Of a stretch of DNA of 64,000 nt, positions 29,816 through 40,480 are shown in pieces. The translations under genes were made by a program, and so were the position numbers. Position 1 is the stretch's first letter; every line of letters starts with the position of its first letter. Source of the DNA: Halopseudomonas pelagia (GTDB lineage: Bacteria > Pseudomonadota > Gammaproteobacteria > Pseudomonadales > Pseudomonadaceae); assembly GCF_009497895.1 (NCBI RefSeq), contig NZ_CP033116.1, positions 2,976,001 through 3,040,000 of the forward strand. The letters run 5' to 3'. The notes below the pieces were generated by a model. It was not told where the DNA came from and did no database searches. It saw only the letters and a program-made list of their open reading frames with translations.

Positions 29816-32800
29816 ATGCCCGCAAATACGCGCCTTCTTTCCGTGCCCCCGGTCGCCCGCGACCAGGCTAGAAGCACCTGGGGCAATCTGGCCGGCGCCG
29901 CGCGGGCCCTGGCGATTGCCGAGGCCGCCGCCGAACATGCTGGCCTGAGCCTGGTGATTACCCGCGATACGGCTGCCGCAGATCAGCTGGAGCAGGAACT
30001 GCGGTTTTTCGCCCCGGCACTGCCGGTTCTGAGCTTTCCCGACTGGGAGACGCTGCCCTACGATCGCTTTTCACCGCACCAGGACATCATCTCTCAGCGC
30101 CTGAAAAGCCTGCATCTGCTGCCACAGGTAACCCAGGGCATTCTCGTGGTGCCCATGACCACCCTGCTGCATCGGATCGCGCCACGCAGCTTTCTCGGCG
30201 GCTCGGTACTGATGCTGGAGCTTGGCCAGAAGCTCGACATCGAGCGCATGCGCCTGAACCTGGATGCGGCCGGTTATCGCTGCGTGGACACCGTTTACGA
30301 GCACGGTGACTACGCGGTACGCGGCGCGCTGCTGGATCTGTTCCCGATGGGCAGCCCGGAACCGATCCGTATCGACCTGTTTGATGACGAAATCGAAACC
30401 CTGCGTACCTTTGATCCGGACACCCAGCGCTCGGTCGACAAAGTCGACAGCATCCAACTGCTGCCGGCCAAGGAATTCCCGCTGGATAAATCGGCGCTGA
30501 CCGGTTTCCGCGCGCGCTTTCGTGAACACTTCGACGTCGACTACCGCCGTTGCCCGGTCTATCAGGATCTGAGCGAAGGCATGGTGCCCCCCGGCATCGA
30601 ATATTACCTGCCGCTGTTTTTTGATGAGCTGAGCAGCCTGTTTGATTACCTGCCGGACAACACGCTGCTGTTCAGCCTGCCGGATATTGAGGGCAGCGCC
30701 GAGCACTTCTGGCAGGATGTACGCCACCGTTACGAAGAACAGCGAGTAGACAAGACGCGCCCCCTGCTCGCTCCCGCCAGCCTGTTTCTCAGCGTCGAAG
30801 ATTGTTTTGCCCAGATCAAGCGCTTCCCACGCATTATCTGCCATCAGGAAGCGCTGCCGGCCAAAGCAGGGACAACCAATTTCAATGGTCAGGCGAGCCC
30901 GGAACTGGCCATCGACAACCGGCTTGATCAACCGCTGACCGCGCTCCAGACCTTTATTAAAGGCTTTGAAGGCAAAGTGCTGTTCGTAGTCGAAAGTGCC
31001 GGCCGCCGCGAAGCGCTGCTGGAACTGTTGGCGCGTATCGAGATCAAGCCCGAGACCGTTGAGAGCTGGCCCGAGTTTGTTGCCGGCAAGGCCGCCATCG
31101 GAGTGATCATCGCCGGAATCGACCAGAGCATGCTCTGTGGTCATCCGCCGGTAGCGCTGATCACCGAAAACCAGTTGTTCGGTCAGCGGGTGATGCAACG
31201 TCGGCGGCGCGGTAAAGCGACTGATCTGGGCGATGCGGTCATCCGCAACCTGACCGAACTGCGCGAAGGCGCGCCGGTCGTGCACATCGACCACGGTGTC
31301 GGTCGGTTCCTTGGCCTGGTCAATCTGACCGTCGAAGACCAGCAGGCCGAGTTTCTTACCCTGGCCTACGCCGACGATGCCAAGCTCTATGTACCCGTAT
31401 CCAACCTGCATCTGATCGCCCGCTATACCGGTGGCGAAGACGATAGCGCACCGCTGCATCGCCTCGGCTCCGAGCAATGGCAGAAAGCCAAGCGCAAGGC
31501 CGCGGAAAAAGTCCGGGACGTCGCCGCCGAGCTGCTGGATGTCTATGCCCGCCGCGGCGCACGTAAGGGTTTCAGCTTCAGCGCCCCGGAACGCGACTAC
31601 CAGCTGTTCTCCGAGGCCTTCCCGTTCGAGGAAACCGCCGATCAGGAAGCGGCGATCCTGGCCGTGATCGAAGACATGGTCAAATCCCAGCCGATGGATC
31701 GTCTGGTCTGCGGTGACGTTGGCTTCGGCAAGACTGAAGTGGCCATGCGCGCGGCCTTCCTCGCCGTGCACGGCGGCAAACAGGTTGCGGTACTGGTGCC
31801 CACCACCCTGCTCGCCCAGCAGCACTACAACAGCTTCCGTGACCGTTTTGCCGATTGGCCGGTCAAGGTTGAGGTGATGTCGCGCTTCAAATCGACCAAG
31901 GAGATCAAGGCCGCCGCGGAAGATCTGGCCGAAGGCAAGGTCGACATCATGATCGGCACGCACAAGCTGCTACAGGGTGATATTCAGTTCAAGGACCTGG
32001 GCCTGATGATCATCGACGAGGAGCACCGTTTCGGCGTACGCCAGAAGGAACAGCTCAAGGCCCTGCGCAGCGAGGTCGATGTACTGACCCTGACCGCAAC
32101 GCCCATCCCCCGCACACTGAACATGGCCATGTCCGGCATGCGTGAACTGTCGATTATCGCCACACCGCCGGCGCGCCGTCTGTCGGTGCGAACTTTCGTC
32201 ATGCAGCAACAGGCTCCAGTGATCAAGGAAGCGATCCTGCGTGAGCTGCTGCGCGGCGGGCAGGTCTACTACCTGCACAACGAAGTCTCAAGCATCGAGA
32301 AATGCGCTGCTGATCTTGCCGAACTGGTACCTGAAGCGCGCATCGGCATCAGCCATGGGCAAATGCCGGAACGCGCGCTTGAACAGGTCATGGGCGACTT
32401 CTATCACCGTCGTTTCAATGTACTGGTGACTACCACCATCATCGAAACCGGTATCGATGTGCCCAATGCCAACACCATTATCCTGGAGCGCGCCGACAAA
32501 TTCGGTCTGGCCCAACTGCACCAGTTGCGCGGTCGCGTCGGCCGTAGTCACCACCAGGCCTATGCCTACCTGCTGACGCCGCACGGCAAGAAGCTCACCA
32601 GCGATGCGGAAAAACGCCTGGAAGCCATCGCCGCGGCTCAGGACCTGGGCGCCGGCTTTACCCTGGCCACCCACGACCTGGAAATTCGCGGTGCCGGCGA
32701 ACTGCTCGGCGAAGGCCAGAGCGGCCAGATCCAGGCGATTGGCTTCACGCTGTATATGGATATGCTTGAGCGCGCAATCAAGGCGATCAAACAAGGCAAG

Positions 32801-33301
32801 CAACCCGAACTGGATACACCGCTGGGCGGCGGACCGGACATCAACCTGCGCCTGCCAGCATTGATTCCGGACGATTATCTGCCGGATGTTCACAGCAGAC
32901 TGATTCTCTACAAACGCATCGCCAATGCTGCCGATGACGAAGCCTTGAAAGACCTGCAAGTTGAAATGATCGACCGCTTCGGTCTGCTGCCCGATGCAGC
33001 CAAGATCCTGTTCCGGGTGACGGCCTTGAAACTGCGCTGCGAACCGTTAGGGATCAGCAAGGTGGATGTAGGGCCGGAGCACGGCCGGGTGGAATTTACC
33101 GCACACACCAGTGTGGATCCGATGACACTGGTCAGACTGATCCAGGATCAACCCAACCGTTACAAGCTTGAAGGCGCCACTCTATTCCGATTCAATGCAC
33201 CCATGGGTGCCGCTGAACTGCGTCTGAATACCGTTGAAGCACTGATAGAACGGCTGGAAACACCCCAATTACCTACTCAAGGCAAAGGAAAACGCCCATG
33301 A
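29816..33301 (+). CDS. mfd: Transcription-repair coupling factor
   Basis: ATP-driven DNA translocase that removes RNA polymerase stalled at lesions and recruits UvrA. 1161 residues from ATG 29816 (MPANTRLLSV); the open frame extends upstream to 29546 but that part overlaps gap. UvrB-homology region at about 30-350 (FPDWETLPYDRFSPHQD), RNA polymerase-interacting domain around 480-560, then the RecG-like motor: Walker A GDVGFGKTEVA, DEEH box in IDEEHRFGVRQ, TATPIPRTL, and TTTIIETGIDVPNANT; TRG motif region and C-terminal D7. AAGGA lies 11 bases before the start. csiV overlaps its stop by 4 bases. Confidence 0.96.
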   Translation: MPANTRLLSVPPVARDQARSTWGNLAGAARALAIAEAAAEHAGLSLVITRDTAAADQLEQELRFFAPALPVLSFPDWETLPYDRFSPHQDIISQRLKSLHLLPQVTQGILVVPMTTLLHRIAPRSFLGGSVLMLELGQKLDIERMRLNLDAAGYRCVDTVYEHGDYAVRGALLDLFPMGSPEPIRIDLFDDEIETLRTFDPDTQRSVDKVDSIQLLPAKEFPLDKSALTGFRARFREHFDVDYRRCPVYQDLSEGMVPPGIEYYLPLFFDELSSLFDYLPDNTLLFSLPDIEGSAEHFWQDVRHRYEEQRVDKTRPLLAPASLFLSVEDCFAQIKRFPRIICHQEALPAKAGTTNFNGQASPELAIDNRLDQPLTALQTFIKGFEGKVLFVVESAGRREALLELLARIEIKPETVESWPEFVAGKAAIGVIIAGIDQSMLCGHPPVALITENQLFGQRVMQRRRRGKATDLGDAVIRNLTELREGAPVVHIDHGVGRFLGLVNLTVEDQQAEFLTLAYADDAKLYVPVSNLHLIARYTGGEDDSAPLHRLGSEQWQKAKRKAAEKVRDVAAELLDVYARRGARKGFSFSAPERDYQLFSEAFPFEETADQEAAILAVIEDMVKSQPMDRLVCGDVGFGKTEVAMRAAFLAVHGGKQVAVLVPTTLLAQQHYNSFRDRFADWPVKVEVMSRFKSTKEIKAAAEDLAEGKVDIMIGTHKLLQGDIQFKDLGLMIIDEEHRFGVRQKEQLKALRSEVDVLTLTATPIPRTLNMAMSGMRELSIIATPPARRLSVRTFVMQQQAPVIKEAILRELLRGGQVYYLHNEVSSIEKCAADLAELVPEARIGISHGQMPERALEQVMGDFYHRRFNVLVTTTIIETGIDVPNANTIILERADKFGLAQLHQLRGRVGRSHHQAYAYLLTPHGKKLTSDAEKRLEAIAAAQDLGAGFTLATHDLEIRGAGELLGEGQSGQIQAIGFTLYMDMLERAIKAIKQGKQPELDTPLGGGPDINLRLPALIPDDYLPDVHSRLILYKRIANAADDEALKDLQVEMIDRFGLLPDAAKILFRVTALKLRCEPLGISKVDVGPEHGRVEFTAHTSVDPMTLVRLIQDQPNRYKLEGATLFRFNAPMGAAELRLNTVEALIERLETPQLPTQGKGKRP

Positions 33302-33855
33302 CATCTCTTCGCTCACTGCAACTGCTGGCAATCCTCGCTCTCAGCGGCTGGATGGGGCTGGCTCAAGCCCAGAGCCAAAATACCTACCAGGTGGAGGTAG
33401 TGATCTTCTCCCAGCCTTCTGCGCAGCTGACGCCCGGCACCGCCCCCAGTTATGGGTGGGCTGATCAGGCCACCGACCTGACCGTCACCACTCGCAGCGA
33501 CGTGCGTAATCTGGACAGCAGCCGCCTCAAGCTCAGCAGTGATGCGGGCAAGTTGAGCGCACAGGGGTACAAGGTTGTACTGCACAAGGCCTGGACTCAA
33601 CCAGACGACAGTAGCCTGGAGGTCGCCGTACATGAGGGTCAGGAAATGGGCGGGATCTATCCGGTTCAGGCGCTGGTCAGCCTTGGCCAGGAGCGGCTTC
33701 TGGAAGTCGATATCACCGCCTGGATCAATAACCAGACCCAGGACGGCGAGATAGTCAGCGAGCGCATCAAGCAGATCCGCCGCCTGCGTCTGGATGAAAC
33801 CCATTATCTGGATCACCAGAGCATGGGCATGCTGGTACGTATCAGCCGCAGCTAA
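33298..33855 (+). CDS. csiV: CsiV-family peptidoglycan-associated protein
   Basis: 185-residue exported protein of the CsiV family (DUF2066/PF10972 type), named for a Vibrio cholerae periplasmic protein required when D-amino acids affect cell wall remodelling. A signal peptide ends near LAQA (residue 24); the mature part begins with YQVEVVIFSQPS, the family hallmark, and includes YKVVLHKAWTQP. The ATG overlaps the mfd stop (ATGA), so translation is coupled to mfd; this pair is standing in pseudomonads. Function in this organism is an inference. Confidence 0.8.
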   Translation: MTSLRSLQLLAILALSGWMGLAQAQSQNTYQVEVVIFSQPSAQLTPGTAPSYGWADQATDLTVTTRSDVRNLDSSRLKLSSDAGKLSAQGYKVVLHKAWTQPDDSSLEVAVHEGQEMGGIYPVQALVSLGQERLLEVDITAWINNQTQDGEIVSERIKQIRRLRLDETHYLDHQSMGMLVRISRS

Positions 33856-33866
33856 GCGGCGCGGCT

Positions 33867-35812
<1,946 letters not shown>

Positions 35813-35817
35813 GGCAC

Positions 35818-36822
35818 TCAAACCAGCTCTAACTCCTTCATCATGTTCAGGTGGGCTGCCCAGTCAGGGTTGGCCTTGTAATCAACGCCGGGCTTTTGCC
35901 GGGCGAGCATACCCGTGATTTGCGGTGGCCGTTTCATCCCCAGCTTCTGGGTGTGTACCAAGGCTTCTTCGGCGGCAGCGCGATCATTGCAAACCAGCAA
36001 CATATCGCAGCCCGATGCCAGTGCCGCGTCTACTCGCTGCGGCATTCCGCCCACAGCATGCGCGCCGGCCATGGTCAGGTCATCGCTGAAAATTACGCCG
36101 TTGAAACCCAGCTCCTTGCGCAGAATATCCTGCAGCCAGCGTCTGGAGAAACCGGCTGGCAACTGGTCAATCGCCGGATAAACCACATGCGCCGGCATGA
36201 TACCGTCCAGCTCAGCCGCCAGCCCAGCGAATGGCACCAGGTCGGTACTGCGAATGGCCTCTTCGCTGCGCTCATCCACCGGCAAGGCAAAGTGCGAATC
36301 GGCTTCTGCCCAGCCATGACCGGGAAAGTGCTTTCCCGTGGCGGCCATGCCGGCAGCATGCAGGCCGGCAATATAGGCACGCCCCAGGCGAATGACCTGT
36401 TGCGGATTGCCGCCCAGCGAGCGGTCGCCGATAACCTGACTGCGGCCGTAGTCCAGATCGAGTACCGGCGCGAAACTGATGTCCAGACCACATGAGAGCA
36501 TCTCCCAGGCCATCAGCCAGGCGGCGCTGTAGGCTGCACGTTCGGCATGCTCAGCATCGAGCGCGGCGATACGGCCCAGCGCCGGCAGCTTGAGCACATC
36601 GCGACGCAAGCGCTGAACACGCCCGCCCTCCTGGTCGATCGCCATCAGCATGTCTGGTCGCACCGCCCTTACAGACTTGATCAACTCGCGTACCTGGCCA
36701 GGCGATTCGGTATTGCGGGCAAACAGAATCATGCCCCCCACTTCCGGCTGGCGCAGCAGCTGACGATCAGTGGAATCCAGTGTGGTACCGGCGAAATCAA
36801 GCATCAGGGTGCCAATGTTCAA
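35818..36822 (-). CDS. nagZ: Beta-N-acetylhexosaminidase
   Basis: Cytoplasmic family 3 glycosidase that removes GlcNAc from anhydromuropeptides in peptidoglycan recycling and so generates the AmpR inducers. 334 residues. Motifs include MLMAIDQEGGRVQRLR, KHFPGHGWAEADSHFALP with the general acid His in the mobile loop, and nucleophile Asp in GVIFSDDLTMAGA. The start is a TTG (36822) behind GGAG; the first ATG inside lies 6 codons later and would remove a conserved strand. Its end overlaps the start region of the MscS-like gene. Confidence 0.95.
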   Translation of the reverse strand: MNIGTLMLDFAGTTLDSTDRQLLRQPEVGGMILFARNTESPGQVRELIKSVRAVRPDMLMAIDQEGGRVQRLRRDVLKLPALGRIAALDAEHAERAAYSAAWLMAWEMLSCGLDISFAPVLDLDYGRSQVIGDRSLGGNPQQVIRLGRAYIAGLHAAGMAATGKHFPGHGWAEADSHFALPVDERSEEAIRSTDLVPFAGLAAELDGIMPAHVVYPAIDQLPAGFSRRWLQDILRKELGFNGVIFSDDLTMAGAHAVGGMPQRVDAALASGCDMLLVCNDRAAAEEALVHTQKLGMKRPPQITGMLARQKPGVDYKANPDWAAHLNMMKELELV

Positions 36823-36871
36823 CAGGGGTTTCTCCAGCGATTCAAAGGGGGCTCAGGCAGTACTAACCGCA

Positions 36872-37357
36872 CTACCCGGTAATCATTACCTGACATCCCG
36901 CGGGAGTCAGATCGAAAAGTTTCAACACATCGGCATTACGCATGCGTACACACCCGTGTGACAGCGGCACGCCCATAGGTTGGTCGTCAGGCGTACCGTG
37001 AATATAGATATAACGTCGTTGCGAGTCGCAATTGCCGCCGCGATTGAAGCCAGGCTGCTCGCCGCACAACCAGAGGATACGACTCAGTATCCAGTCGCGC
37101 TGCGGATGCTGCTTGGTCAGTGCCGGGGTCCAGACCTCACCGGTAGGACGGCGGCCAATAAACACAGAACCCTCAGGCTGCCCTGCCCCTATGCGCGCAC
37201 GCACCCTATGGCGGCCACGCGGGGTGCAGCCAGAGCCATTCAACTCGCCAGCGCCGTTAAGCGCTGTGGACACAGGAAATTCACACAGGACGCGGCCACC
37301 TGCGTACCCGGTCAGCCGCTGCGCGGCAAGTGAGATGTCGATGAGGTCCAGCATCAT
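36872..37357 (-). CDS. L,D-transpeptidase (YkuD domain)
   Basis: 161-residue protein composed of little more than a YkuD catalytic domain: the conserved His and Cys lie in IHGTPDDQPMGVPLSHGCVR near the C-terminus. Such enzymes crosslink peptidoglycan or attach proteins to it. ATG 37357 has GGAG six bases upstream. No signal peptide or membrane helix is visible, so export is unclear; the N-terminus begins directly with the domain (LDLIDISLAAQRLTGY). It lies between psrA and nagZ on the same strand, 49 bases before nagZ. Function is inferred from the domain only. Confidence 0.82.
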   Translation of the reverse strand: MMLDLIDISLAAQRLTGYAGGRVLCEFPVSTALNGAGELNGSGCTPRGRHRVRARIGAGQPEGSVFIGRRPTGEVWTPALTKQHPQRDWILSRILWLCGEQPGFNRGGNCDSQRRYIYIHGTPDDQPMGVPLSHGCVRMRNADVLKLFDLTPAGCQVMITG

Positions 37358-37454
37358 AAGCAACTCCGCTCAAAGAGTGCACACGATAACGGATCAGCGA
37401 TTTGGAAGGAACATGCAATCAGCAGGGCATCGACACGCTAGGGTGGGAAATAAC

Positions 37455-38144
37455 TCAGGCGCGCTCCAGTTCGGTGCCACGCGGGGCTGCACTGGCAAGA
37501 CCCGCCATACCGCTATCAGCGCGCATGCCGGCAGCCAGGAAAGGCACCATCAACTTGAGAACGTCATCAATGCCGGTATGCACATCGAATTCGGCTTCGG
37601 CAATGGCCCGCAAGGCTTTCATGCTCGACATGGTAAAGGCCGCACTACCCAGCATGAAATGCACTCGCCAGAACAGCTCACGGGGCGGCAACTGCGGAGC
37701 AGCGGCCAACACCAGCTGCATGTAACGCTGAAATACCTTGCCGTACACCTCACTCAGGTATTTACGCAGATGCCCCTGGCTCTGGCTGAACGCCAGGCCC
37801 AGCAGGCGCATGAAAATCGACAGATCGTTGCCGCTACGTGGTTTGACTGTCAACGCCTGGCGCACCAGCATTTCCAACAGCTGCTCAAGACTGAGCTCGG
37901 CCAGGTCACCTTCGCGCTGATGCCGGTCCAGTTGCTGCTCCAGACTGCCGACGAAGGGGTTGAGGAAACGCACGAATACCGCCTGAATCAACGCTTTCTT
38001 GGAGCCGAAGTGATAATTCACCGCCGCCAGGTTAACGCCGGCCTTGCTGGTAATTAGCCTCAGTGAAGTTTCCGCAAAACCCTTCTCGGCGAACAACTGC
38101 TCGGCGGCGTCCAGAATACGTTCAACAGTTTCAGATTGGGCCAT
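37455..38144 (-). CDS. psrA: TetR-family transcriptional regulator PsrA
   Basis: Regulator that in P. aeruginosa senses long-chain fatty acids, represses fadBA and its own gene, and activates rpoS. 229 residues from ATG 38144 (MAQSETVERI); an upstream frame to 38168 would start inside the operator side. The TetR HTH is at residues 5-55 with SLRLITSKAGVNLAAVNYHF, near-identical to known PsrA. A perfect-looking operator lies 27 bases upstream. The fadA-fadB genes, known targets of PsrA, lie about 6 kb away. Confidence 0.93.
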   Translation of the reverse strand: MAQSETVERILDAAEQLFAEKGFAETSLRLITSKAGVNLAAVNYHFGSKKALIQAVFVRFLNPFVGSLEQQLDRHQREGDLAELSLEQLLEMLVRQALTVKPRSGNDLSIFMRLLGLAFSQSQGHLRKYLSEVYGKVFQRYMQLVLAAAPQLPPRELFWRVHFMLGSAAFTMSSMKALRAIAEAEFDVHTGIDDVLKLMVPFLAAGMRADSGMAGLASAAPRGTELERA

Positions 38145-38170
38145 GTGCTGACATCCACGAATAAACAATT

Positions 38171-38192
38171 GTTTGAAACATACGTTTCAAAC
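38171..38192. promoter_or_regulatory. PsrA operator upstream of psrA
   Basis: GTTTGAAACATACGTTTCAAAC is a 22-base near-perfect palindrome containing GAAAC-N4-GTTTC, the recognised PsrA box. Its position 27 bases before the psrA start fits negative autoregulation as known in Pseudomonas. Confidence 0.85.
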
Positions 38193-38321
38193 GCATTGAG
38201 TGTCAAGCATCACGGTGACTCGGGGCCAGCGGCATGAGCTACCAGTGATCATCTTCACGCAACCGCTTCTTTGTATAACCTTCCCGTTTCACTAAAACAA
38301 CAGCAAATTGTGCGCAAGGTC

Positions 38322-38373
38322 TTGCTCAACCAAAACAACTGTATATAATCACAGCTACTGTATAAAAACACAG
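38322..38373 (+). promoter_or_regulatory. lexA promoter with two LexA (SOS) boxes
   Basis: Two consensus SOS boxes, CTGTATATAATCACAG (38339-38354) and CTGTATAAAAACACAG (38358-38373), lie in tandem 10-45 bases before lexA. The first covers the -10 hexamer TATAAT (38344-38349) of a promoter whose -35 is TTGCTC (38322-38327, 16-base spacer), so bound LexA would block RNA polymerase. Confidence 0.93.
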
Positions 38374-38383
38374 GTAGGGACGG

Positions 38384-38992
38384 ATGCAAAAACTGACCGC
38401 ACGTCAACAGCAGATATTGGCCTTCATCAAAGAGTATATGGATGCCAACGGCTATCCACCTACCCGTGTCGATATCGCCAAGGTGCTGGGTTTCAAATCG
38501 CCCAATGCGGCAGAGGATCACTTGCGCGCCTTGGCGCGCAAGGGTGCGATTGAAATGATTCCCGGCGCATCACGCGGCATCCGCCTGCCCGATCAGGATG
38601 ACGAAGCCCCTGAGGGCCGCCTTCCGGTTATAGGTCGTGTGGCGGCCGGTGCCCCTGTCCTGGCGCTGGAAAATATCGAAGATCACTGCCAGATCGATCC
38701 CGGCTTCTTTCAGCCCCGCGCAGACTACTTGCTCCGCGTACAGGGCATGAGTATGCGCGACATCGGCATTCTGGATGGCGATCTGCTCGCGGTACACCGC
38801 ACCGCCGTCGCGCGCAATGGCCAGATCGTTGTCGCCCGTATTGGTGATGAGGTCACGGTAAAACGCTTTCACAAGCAGGGCCGCAAGGTCTCGCTGTTTG
38901 CCGAAAATCCGGATTTCGCCCCGATTGAAGTCGATCTGGGCGAACAGGAACTTACTATCGAAGGCTTGAGTGTCGGCGTCATACGCCGCTAA
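38384..38992 (+). CDS. lexA: SOS repressor LexA
   Basis: Repressor of the DNA-damage response that cleaves itself when RecA is activated. 202 residues: winged HTH at 1-70 ([34 protein letters not shown]), cleavage site Ala88-Gly89 in RVAAGAP, and Ser123/Lys160 dyad in GMSMRD and VTVKRF, each shifted by 4 from E. coli. It starts 10 bases after the second SOS box and is followed by sulA, 11 bases away, forming an SOS operon. Confidence 0.98.
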   Translation: MQKLTARQQQILAFIKEYMDANGYPPTRVDIAKVLGFKSPNAAEDHLRALARKGAIEMIPGASRGIRLPDQDDEAPEGRLPVIGRVAAGAPVLALENIEDHCQIDPGFFQPRADYLLRVQGMSMRDIGILDGDLLAVHRTAVARNGQIVVARIGDEVTVKRFHKQGRKVSLFAENPDFAPIEVDLGEQELTIEGLSVGVIRR

Positions 38993-39003
38993 AGGGGTTA
39001 ATC

Positions 39004-39537
39004 ATGCAATATTCCCGTCATCCTCATCATCCCGGCCCGCTGGTTCAGGCAGAACTGTTTCACAACGCCCTGATGGCATCGCGTTACGCCGGGCCAGCCA
39101 AGGTGGTTTCTGCGAAAAAACCTGCCGAAGCGGCGACGGTAGAAAGTGCCGCAGTGGAGACTGGCTTCAGCGAAATAGCCCTCAATGGCGCCCCTGGGCA
39201 ATGCCTGCAATGGCTGGCACCTGTACTGCGTGATCTGAGTCAGGCGCAAGCTCCTGGCTGGCTGACACTGCTTGATCCGCCAGAAGCAGTCAGCCATCAC
39301 TGGCTGCGCAATGCCGGTCTGGATCCTGAGCGCATTTTGATTGTCCGGGCGAAGCGCGGCATGGATAGCCTGGAGTTGTGCTGCGAACTACTGCGTCTGG
39401 GCTGTAGCCATACCGTAGTCAGCTGGATGTCGGATGAGGGTCAGCAGGTTGTGACCAACAACAGACTCACCCGTGCCGCGCGCGATGGCCAGTGCCGTAG
39501 CCTGAACATTCGCCTGGGCATGTGTTTGGCGGCTTGA
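39004..39537 (+). CDS. sulA: Cell division inhibitor SulA
   Basis: SOS-induced inhibitor of FtsZ polymerisation; 177 residues, related to the RecA-like SulA fold (APGQCLQWLAPVLRDLSQAQ, WLTLLDPPEAV, LDPERILIV, LRLGCSHTVVSW, RDGQCRSLNIRLG). It lies 11 bases after lexA behind AAAGGGG and shares its SOS promoter, the usual Pseudomonas arrangement. No separate LexA box is seen before it. Confidence 0.9.
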   Translation: MQYSRHPHHPGPLVQAELFHNALMASRYAGPAKVVSAKKPAEAATVESAAVETGFSEIALNGAPGQCLQWLAPVLRDLSQAQAPGWLTLLDPPEAVSHHWLRNAGLDPERILIVRAKRGMDSLELCCELLRLGCSHTVVSWMSDEGQQVVTNNRLTRAARDGQCRSLNIRLGMCLAA

Positions 39538-39663
39538 GAAGTAGAAGAATAGGTAGAAACATGGACAGCGGCTGCTGGCCATGCAGAACCCAGGCATTGC
39601 CCAGGCATGACCAGCTAGATGCTTAGGCCATACCCGGCTTAGTTGCTAGGCCAGCTGACTAGC

Positions 39664-39897
39664 TCAGTGCAGAATGCGATTTTCATCGTGCGGCTCGCCA
39701 TCTTCCATCACTTGGCCAGCGACCTGCATGCCGGCACTGATCATGGCTTTGGCCACGTCTATATGATGGCCCTGCAGATATTCGCGGGCGTCGGCAGAAA
39801 ACTCGATGATCACCAGTGGTTCGGCATCTTCATCCGAGCGGCGCAAGGCTACCTTGCCGTTAGCCAATTCCACGATTTCGAGAAAAGGTGATGGCAT
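39664..39897 (-). CDS. Conserved small protein, unknown function
   Basis: 77-residue soluble, acidic protein (MPSPFLEIVELANGKVALRR, VIIEFSADAREYLQGHH). The ATG has a strong CAGGAG seven bases upstream. It lies in the same order as a conserved hypothetical gene (PA3009) between sulA and topA in P. aeruginosa. No known domain recognised; no membrane segments. Leftward like its neighbour, 62 bases apart. Confidence 0.75.
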   Translation of the reverse strand: MPSPFLEIVELANGKVALRRSDEDAEPLVIIEFSADAREYLQGHHIDVAKAMISAGMQVAGQVMEDGEPHDENRILH

Positions 39898-39959
39898 TTA
39901 GGGTCTCCTGTTAAATGGCCGCGCAGTTTATCACAGACGATGAACTGTCACAGTTCGAG

Positions 39960-40469
39960 CTACCACTCCAGCATACCCTCCCGGTAACAACTCAACCGCT
40001 CAGCCAATGCTGCATGCGCTTCGCGCGCATCCTCCAGATCCCATTGACGATCACTCTTGACTGCGCTGCTGGCGATCAGGCTGCTGTCTTGCGGCTTGCT
40101 CTCTTCGGGTTTCGGCGGCATATGTAGCTGCTGCCAGCCTGCCAACAGACGTCCCAGCCAGCTATCGCCAGCCTGGGCCAACTCTGTCAACTCAGCCAGC
40201 TCAGGACCTGGAAAACGTTCAGCCACCTGGGTCGTCAACACCTGCTCCACCGTGCGCACATCCATCAGCGGCCAGCGGTAACGGTCAGCCACCTCATGCG
40301 CCATGGCGAGCACACCACGGTAAAGGTGAAAGAGCGCATGTTCACGATGGTAACGGACCAGGCTGACAGCGTTGACTGCACCTGACTCGCTCGCATCGAC
40401 CCAGGCATCAATCGCCATGCGGGCAAAGAACAATGCCTGGTTGCTACGGGTATAGACTTCATTGGCCAT
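39960..40469 (-). CDS. Conserved hypothetical protein (DUF6586-like)
   Basis: 169-residue, helical, soluble protein with sequence MANEVYTRSNQALFFARMAI, ESGAVNAVSLVRYHREHALF and a C-terminal acidic part. I recall this family as DUF6586, found beside topA in pseudomonads; function unknown. Probably co-transcribed with topA (11 bases upstream). Confidence 0.75.
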   Translation of the reverse strand: MANEVYTRSNQALFFARMAIDAWVDASESGAVNAVSLVRYHREHALFHLYRGVLAMAHEVADRYRWPLMDVRTVEQVLTTQVAERFPGPELAELTELAQAGDSWLGRLLAGWQQLHMPPKPEESKPQDSSLIASSAVKSDRQWDLEDAREAHAALAERLSCYREGMLEW

Positions 40470-40480
40470 GACGTATCACC

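Noticed and set aside
30071..31963. 630-codon open frame on the minus strand inside mfd
   Set aside because: It is antisense to the motor and UvrB-like regions of Mfd and shows no domain or ribosome site.
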